Source: Phycisphaerae bacterium
GTDB lineage: Bacteria; Planctomycetota; Phycisphaerae; Tepidisphaerales; Tepidisphaeraceae
Direction of reading: 5' to 3'
DNA: 64,000 nt
Assembly: GCA_025924315.1 (NCBI GenBank)
Contig: JAICIO010000016.1
Span: 1-64,000, forward strand
The notes below the pieces were generated by a model, which worked only from the letters and a program-made list of their open reading frames with translations, was not told the DNA's origin and made no database searches. How positions within the stretch are numbered: the stretch's first letter is position 1; each line of letters starts with the position of its first letter. The translations under genes and the position numbers were made by a program. Positions 59,733 to 64,000 of this stretch are shown here, piece by piece.

Positions 59733-61145
59733 TTAAGAGCGCGCATCATCGAAGAAAGCGAGATACGGCTTGCCGTGCGCGAGCCGGTCGATATGGACGG
59801 CGAGTTCGAGCAGGTGATAATCGCCCCACATCGATGACTCGCCGCAGGGAACCTTTCGGCCAGGCGGGATATAGTCCCAGTTGTTCGGGCGATGATAGAC
59901 CGAATGCAGAAGCAGACCCTGATGGTTCGGATCGGCCGCGAGATAATCGTCGCTGAGCAATCGCTGCGCGATCGTTAAACCGGCGGCCAGGTATCTCGTC
60001 CCGGCACCACCGAGATACCGGCCGAGTCGAAGCAAGCCTTGTGCGGCGATGACGCTCGCGGATGAATCGACCGGCTCGTAGTCGTTGAACGGCTCACCGT
60101 CGCGCGATCGCCAATCGCCGAGCTTCGTAAGGCCGGGGGCACCATCGTCCCAATACACGATCCCGTCGAGCGCCGAGCAGTCGGCGATGTAGTGATCGCA
60201 GGTCGCCTTAGCCGCGGATTCGAAAACCTTCACCACTTCCGCCTTGTTCAAACCGACCGACGACGCGAATCGTGATTCGTCGATTGCCGCGAAAAACTCA
60301 AGCTGCTCGGCGTATCCGAGCATCGCCCACGCCAGTCCGCGCGTCCAGGTGCTGAACGGCGAATAGCCCTGCTGCGTGCTGCGGTTGCGGAACGATCCAT
60401 CGCTGCGGTTGAAGACCGCCTCGTGACTGGTTCTTCCACGAACGTCATAGACGTGCTGACTGTCGCCGTGGAAGAGGATGTACTGGTTCGTGCACAGCGC
60501 GTGAAGGACCAGCCGTTTGAGCAGATCGGCCGAGCGATCGCCTTCGTGCATCAGCTTGTGACCCAGCTGCCACGCGAGGCCCAGAATCCGCAGCGTCCGC
60601 ATCGTGTCCACGAAGAGCGAATGCGGTCCGTTGAAAGAGTAGATGTAGCCGAGGCTCGTTGAGCCGGCACTTTTCGGCGATGGTTCCCTCACCAGGGCGC
60701 CGGACCAGCGGTTCGCCTGCACCGCGCCGGATGCCTTAATCGCCAATTCGCAAAAGTGATTTTCCCACTCGTTGTGCGGAATGCGGTTCTCGCGCATGAG
60801 ACGGCGGAGGTTGCCGTAGGTTGAGAGGTTGTTGAAGCCGTGATCGTGCACGCCGGTGTGCGTGACGTGCGGGGCCATCTGTTTCAGCGTGCGATCCCGG
60901 CCGAGTTGCAGCAGTTGCTCATCGCCCGTCGCGTCGAACGCGAGAATCGCGCAGCCGTATTGAAAGCCCTGCGTCCACTCCGTCCAGCCTTTGCTCGTGT
61001 AGTTGCCCTGAACGGTAAAAACCGGCGCGCCTTTGCTCGCGTCCCAAGTTTTGTCGATCAGCCGAACTTTTTGCGCGGCCAGCGTGAAGAGACGATCGAG
61101 CTGTTGCGCGAGTTGCTGTGGCGAAACTGTTTCGTCGATTTTCAT
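59733..61145 (-). CDS. GH88-like unsaturated glucuronyl hydrolase
   Basis: 470 residues with an alpha/alpha-barrel. Family blocks: TEWTQGFQYGCAILAF, THTGVHDHGFNN, NRSTQQGYSPFSTWTRGLAWAMLGY (a near-exact GH88 barrel core) and DSSASVIAAQGLLRLG. GH88 enzymes hydrate the 4,5-double bond left by polysaccharide lyases, releasing unsaturated uronic acids. Catalytic Asp residues of GH88 are expected within HDHG and WDDGAPG; I could not align them with certainty. No signal peptide, so the end products are imported first. Next to the OYE-type gene with 46 bases between; likely one operon. Confidence 0.85.
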   Translation of the reverse strand: MKIDETVSPQQLAQQLDRLFTLAAQKVRLIDKTWDASKGAPVFTVQGNYTSKGWTEWTQGFQYGCAILAFDATGDEQLLQLGRDRTLKQMAPHVTHTGVHDHGFNNLSTYGNLRRLMRENRIPHNEWENHFCELAIKASGAVQANRWSGALVREPSPKSAGSTSLGYIYSFNGPHSLFVDTMRTLRILGLAWQLGHKLMHEGDRSADLLKRLVLHALCTNQYILFHGDSQHVYDVRGRTSHEAVFNRSDGSFRNRSTQQGYSPFSTWTRGLAWAMLGYAEQLEFFAAIDESRFASSVGLNKAEVVKVFESAAKATCDHYIADCSALDGIVYWDDGAPGLTKLGDWRSRDGEPFNDYEPVDSSASVIAAQGLLRLGRYLGGAGTRYLAAGLTIAQRLLSDDYLAADPNHQGLLLHSVYHRPNNWDYIPPGRKVPCGESSMWGDYHLLELAVHIDRLAHGKPYLAFFDDARS

Positions 61146-61157
61146 CGCGGGTACTTT

Positions 61158-61182
61158 GTGGCACAGCCGCCCTCGGCTGTGC
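61158..61182. repeat. Single P7 arm
   Basis: GTGGCACAGCCGCCCTCGGC with a short hairpin but no distant complementary arm. A decayed or half copy of P7, between the OYE stop and the GH88-like start. Confidence 0.7.
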
Positions 61183-61191
61183 TTCATTGTT

Positions 61192-62700
61192 TTACAAGAC
61201 GGTCAGTCGTTTGCGCAGGTCCGCCTTCTTCGTCTTCAGCTCCACGTGTTCGGGTGCATTCTTGTAATGCTCGTCGAGCGGATAGCAACCGCTGATCAGG
61301 CCATTTCGCGGGGCGGTGGTGCAGTCGCTGAAGGTTCGGCAGATCTTTTTCGCGTGAAGCGGGCGACCCGCAAGCGTGTCCGCGGGCAATTCCGGATAGC
61401 TGAGCACGAGGCGGCCGATGCCGACTGAATGCGCCGAACCATTGCGTACGATCGCCTGCGCGACGTTCGGCAGAAATTCCTGGAGATAGGTATAGCCCGT
61501 TCCGACGATGATCGATTGAGGACAGGCGAGCGTCAATTGACGAACGGCTTCGATCTGCCGCGCGACGCCAACAATCGGATCCTCCGGCGGTTGGTATCCG
61601 TCGCTCGGGGGAAACATCGCGGGACGCTGAATGTGCGGGTTGTAATACGGCGAGCCGCCGCTCGCGTTGATCATCCGCACGCCCATCCCCGCGAGCATAT
61701 TGATGAACGCGATCGGCTCCGCGAGATCCATTTCCAGCGGATTGTTCGGATTGCAGCCGAAGCCGTATTGATAGGGAAGGAACTTCTCAAACTCCTCGGG
61801 AATGCCCGGCCCAAGTTTGCCATTGCCACCGCGCGTCGGATCCGGCTTGAACGGCGGCTCGTCGAATGCGCTGAGGCGAACGCCGATCATCAGGCCTGGA
61901 CATTCCGCCTGAATCCCCCGAATGATCTCGCGCGCAAACCGCGTGCGGTTCTCGAAGCTTCCGCCGTACGGTCCGGGTCGCGTGAAAGCGCTGAGCATCT
62001 CGTGGCCGAGGTAACCGTGACAATGTTTAACATCGACGAATTGGAAACCGACGCGCTGCGCGAGCTTCGCGACGCGAATGTACTGCTCGATCACTCGGCG
62101 GATCTCGTCGTCGCGCATCACGACGCTGTCGTCATCGGGCGCGATGCCGAATTTCGCGTCGAGAATCGGGTGGTGATACGCGATGCGCGGCGCGAGCTTC
62201 TTCTTGTCGCTCGGCCGACAAAATCGCCCGCTGTGCGTGAGCTGTAAGCCGACAAGCAGATCATCCGTCATGCCGAATCTTTCGCGATGCGCGCTCACGA
62301 GCGTCCGCAGAAGTTCCGACAATCCGCGGGCGGCGCGTTCTTCGTCGCCGTCGATCAATCCGATCTGATTCGGATTCGCCCGCGCATCGTTCTGCACCGC
62401 AAACGCTTCGCCGCCCCAGACCAGCTTGCATCCACTCTGGCCGAAATGTTTCCACCGCCGCAGCGTATGCTCGCTCGGCTCGCCGCTGGTGGTTCCGTCC
62501 CATCCTTCCATCGGATGGACGCACCACCGGTTGCCGACGACAAACCCGCCCACGTCAAGCGGCTGCGCCATCGGGCTGCCCTCCGCGCTGCTCAGCACAC
62601 GCTCATCGCACGGCAGCTCGATCCCCAGCGACGCAAGATGCCGCGAAAACTCTGCGACGCTTTTGAAGTGCCCGATCTTCGGAAATTCATCCACTGCCAT
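61192..62700 (-). CDS. Old Yellow Enzyme-family NADH:flavin oxidoreductase
   Basis: 502 residues, FMN-dependent alpha/beta barrel. Seen: NRWCVHPMEGWDGTTSGEPSE (FMN site; the usual M-TR), LVGLQLTHSGRFCRPS (Q-HGR active region), and FQFVDVKHCHGYLGHEMLSAFTRPGPYGGSFENRTRFAREI (the H-C-H-G-Y-L block and the SxENR flavin motif). The catalytic His pair appears as KHCHGY. It lacks the C-terminal [4Fe-4S]/NADPH module found in 2,4-dienoyl-CoA reductases, and has extra Cys at its end (CRTFSDCTTAP). GAGG seven bases upstream of the ATG at 62700. Possibly acts on an enone from glycan or plant-aromatic breakdown. Confidence 0.88.
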   Translation of the reverse strand: MAVDEFPKIGHFKSVAEFSRHLASLGIELPCDERVLSSAEGSPMAQPLDVGGFVVGNRWCVHPMEGWDGTTSGEPSEHTLRRWKHFGQSGCKLVWGGEAFAVQNDARANPNQIGLIDGDEERAARGLSELLRTLVSAHRERFGMTDDLLVGLQLTHSGRFCRPSDKKKLAPRIAYHHPILDAKFGIAPDDDSVVMRDDEIRRVIEQYIRVAKLAQRVGFQFVDVKHCHGYLGHEMLSAFTRPGPYGGSFENRTRFAREIIRGIQAECPGLMIGVRLSAFDEPPFKPDPTRGGNGKLGPGIPEEFEKFLPYQYGFGCNPNNPLEMDLAEPIAFINMLAGMGVRMINASGGSPYYNPHIQRPAMFPPSDGYQPPEDPIVGVARQIEAVRQLTLACPQSIIVGTGYTYLQEFLPNVAQAIVRNGSAHSVGIGRLVLSYPELPADTLAGRPLHAKKICRTFSDCTTAPRNGLISGCYPLDEHYKNAPEHVELKTKKADLRKRLTVL

Positions 62701-62749
62701 ACAAAACCTCATCGATGCCGGAAGCTTAAGCGCTTCCGCGGACGGCACA

Positions 62750-63565
62750 ATGGATGAGGCGACTGACAAAAGAGGATTCCCAAGTATCGCGATGCAACGG
62801 TCCCGTCCCACCCGAATTCTGTCGCGACCGCCGACCCTCATCGATAGACTTCGTCGCGTGCGGGGCAAGCTGAGAAAGATTGTCGTTGGTGTGTCGCTCC
62901 TCGGCTGTGTCTTCATCGCGGCGATCTGGATTCGCAGCAGGAGCCACTACGACGCGTTCGCTCTTGAATCTCCGCTGACGGGCACGCCGAGAATCCAGCT
63001 CATCTTTCTCGTGTGCGAAGGGCGACTCGTGCTCGCGCGAGCGCACGACACATTTGAGTTCGGCAAGCCCTCCGTCGACATGCGGCTTCCAAATGATCAT
63101 TGGCGCTTCGCGCATCGGTCCGACGAACGTCTCTCGGAGGCTATCCTTAACGTTGCCAGAGAAGAAAACAGGGTCAACGCGATCAAGCAGGGGTGGCTTG
63201 ACTGCGTGGAACACAACGCTCGCGGCAGCCCCACGAAATTCGCCGAGCAACTGATTGGTTCTGAGGCCGCAGAGAACGGAATGATGGCGATTTACCATCA
63301 TGCGCGATCAGTGGAAACGGCCGGTCCACTCGGCCTGAGTTGGGGCTCATGGGGCTATGTTCAAAAGGGTGTGAAATTCCTTTTGATTCCTCTGTGGCTC
63401 ATCGAACTTCTCTCTGCCAGCTTCATCGCGCTGCCGATTCTCAGCTGGGCTCGCGCGCGTCGCCGCGTGAAAAGTAATCACTGCCACGTCTGCGGCTACG
63501 ATCTCCGCGCAACGCCGGAGAGATGCCCGGAATGCGGAACGGCGAAGGTGGCGAAGAGCGCGTAG
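62750..63565 (+). CDS. Membrane protein with C-terminal zinc ribbon
   Basis: About 271 residues. One helix near residue 37 (LRKIVVGVSLLGCVFIAAIWI), a soluble region, then a second hydrophobic helix (FLLIPLWLIELLSASFIALPIL) and a C-terminal ribbon CHVCGYDLRATPERCPECG. The ribbon probably faces the cytoplasm. The same cassette ends the next gene and begins the protein at 6209. Typical of planctomycete membrane proteins of unknown function. The start at 62750 is uncertain (alternative 62792). Confidence 0.75.
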   Translation: MDEATDKRGFPSIAMQRSRPTRILSRPPTLIDRLRRVRGKLRKIVVGVSLLGCVFIAAIWIRSRSHYDAFALESPLTGTPRIQLIFLVCEGRLVLARAHDTFEFGKPSVDMRLPNDHWRFAHRSDERLSEAILNVAREENRVNAIKQGWLDCVEHNARGSPTKFAEQLIGSEAAENGMMAIYHHARSVETAGPLGLSWGSWGYVQKGVKFLLIPLWLIELLSASFIALPILSWARARRRVKSNHCHVCGYDLRATPERCPECGTAKVAKSA

Positions 63566-63601
63566 TGACGACGGCACCGATCACATAGAATCTGCTTTCA
63601 C

Positions 63602-64000
63602 ATGTCGCGTCGTAGTGCTGGTATCTTCATACTGATTGCGGCCCATATCGTCGCCGCGATGATATTTGAGCTGGTGCTCCGTGTATTTGCGGCCGTGGGT
63701 TTCGCCTCGACAAGTTTCGTCGATTGGGATATCCGATTCAGGTTCGTTCCTGTTTCTTTGAATTGGCTCGCGAGGCCATTCATCGCACTGCCGGTAACGT
63801 TCGTAACCGACAGGACATTTGGCTTGTATCGGCTTCTCGTTCTGACTTGGGCGGCCTACCTCGTCCCGTTTCTGGTCACCTACTCGGCATGTTCGTATGT
63901 CTGGACGCGCTGTTACACTATTCCGAAGGGGTGTTGCGTACGGTGCGGTTATGATCTGCGCGAGAGCCCGGAGCGCTGTCCAGAATGCGGGACGAGGGCG
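63602..64000 (+). CDS. Membrane protein with C-terminal zinc ribbon, truncated by the window edge
   Basis: Open to the window end (133 codons, no stop). Signal-like helix IFILIAAHIVAAMIFELVLRVF, a second helix (LVLTWAAYLVPFLVTYSACSY) and the ribbon CVRCGYDLRESPERCPECGT. A tandem relative of the previous gene, sharing its two-helix-plus-ribbon layout. It is probably within a few codons of its true end. Confidence 0.75.
   Translation, partial: MSRRSAGIFILIAAHIVAAMIFELVLRVFAAVGFASTSFVDWDIRFRFVPVSLNWLARPFIALPVTFVTDRTFGLYRLLVLTWAAYLVPFLVTYSACSYVWTRCYTIPKGCCVRCGYDLRESPERCPECGTRA

Noticed and set aside
62426-62749. Upstream extension of the zinc-ribbon membrane protein
   Set aside because: It lies antisense to the N-terminus of the Old Yellow Enzyme gene.
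1-64000. tRNA, rRNA, tmRNA or riboswitch genes
   Set aside because: The intergenic spaces were read for cloverleaf-like or known aptamer patterns and none was found; a covariance-model search would be decisive.

Overview
The window looks like chromosomal DNA of a soil- or freshwater-type planctomycete, probably of the Phycisphaerae/Tepidisphaerales group. This placement is inferred from composition and protein signatures, not from a marker-gene tree. The signatures are: high G+C; three proteins sharing a CxxCGYxLR-(x)-PERCPECG zinc-ribbon cassette; an LEPR-XLL-type N-terminus (IEHLEARMLLAG) on a secreted enzyme; a type I dockerin; two PEP-CTERM C-termini; an ECF sigma factor paired with a large single-pass membrane protein; a Cys-type sulfatase; and a high density of secreted glycan-active proteins. 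No tRNA, rRNA, CRISPR array, phage gene or complete insertion sequence was seen.

Layout. 0.1-12 kb is mostly housekeeping: ArnT-like glycosyltransferase, alanine racemase, IF-1, an SDR epimerase, an antitoxin/PIN/RsgA operon, PurF and RidA. 12-14.5 kb is a compact four-gene operon: lipoprotein, an Nramp-fold transporter with altered metal-site motifs, and two small PRC-barrel-type proteins. 14.8-20.5 kb holds a serine hydrolase and secreted proteins of uncertain role. 20.7-26.1 kb is a MarR/RND permease/membrane-fusion operon. 26.3-35.1 kb holds a PEP-CTERM metalloprotease, an ECF sigma/membrane-partner pair, pyruvate phosphate dikinase behind a near-perfect sigma-70 promoter, and an autotransporter-type beta-strand repeat protein. 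35.2-41.9 kb has a second glycosyltransferase, a ferritin-like protein, a UvrA2-type ATPase, a RibD-C reductase and a CDF transporter. 41.9-62.7 kb is a glycan-degradation region: TIM-barrel protein, sulfatase, PA14/dockerin/GH43, pectate-lyase-like fold, two paralogous beta-helix proteins around a clan-A-like hydrolase with a CBM9-like tail, GH95, GH88-like and an Old Yellow Enzyme homologue. An AhpD-like protein and a stand-alone AraC-type DNA-binding domain sit inside this region. The window ends in two tandem zinc-ribbon membrane proteins, the last cut by the window edge.

The most striking non-coding feature is a dense population of imperfect palindromes, about 60-190 bp each, in at least eleven sequence families (called P1-P11 here). 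Every convergent gene pair separated by more than 20 bp (eleven of eleven) has one or more of them in the gap; the three convergent pairs without one are separated by 15 bp or less, or overlap. All six P1 copies lie between convergent genes, and two of them supply the stop codon of a neighbouring gene. Two palindromes lie inside open reading frames without breaking them. One supplies the start codon and first codons of a signal peptide, and another supplies a ribosome binding site. Two copies of a 190-bp composite have a P3 palindrome inside a P2 palindrome. The elements look mobile or formerly mobile and partly domesticated as bidirectional 3' ends.

Other points worth following up: an RsgA GTPase whose zinc knuckle appears cleanly absent and whose start codon overlaps the stop of a PIN toxin gene; the Nramp-fold transporter with DPGN changed to EVGS and MPH to SPY; and a dockerin nested inside a PA14 domain.
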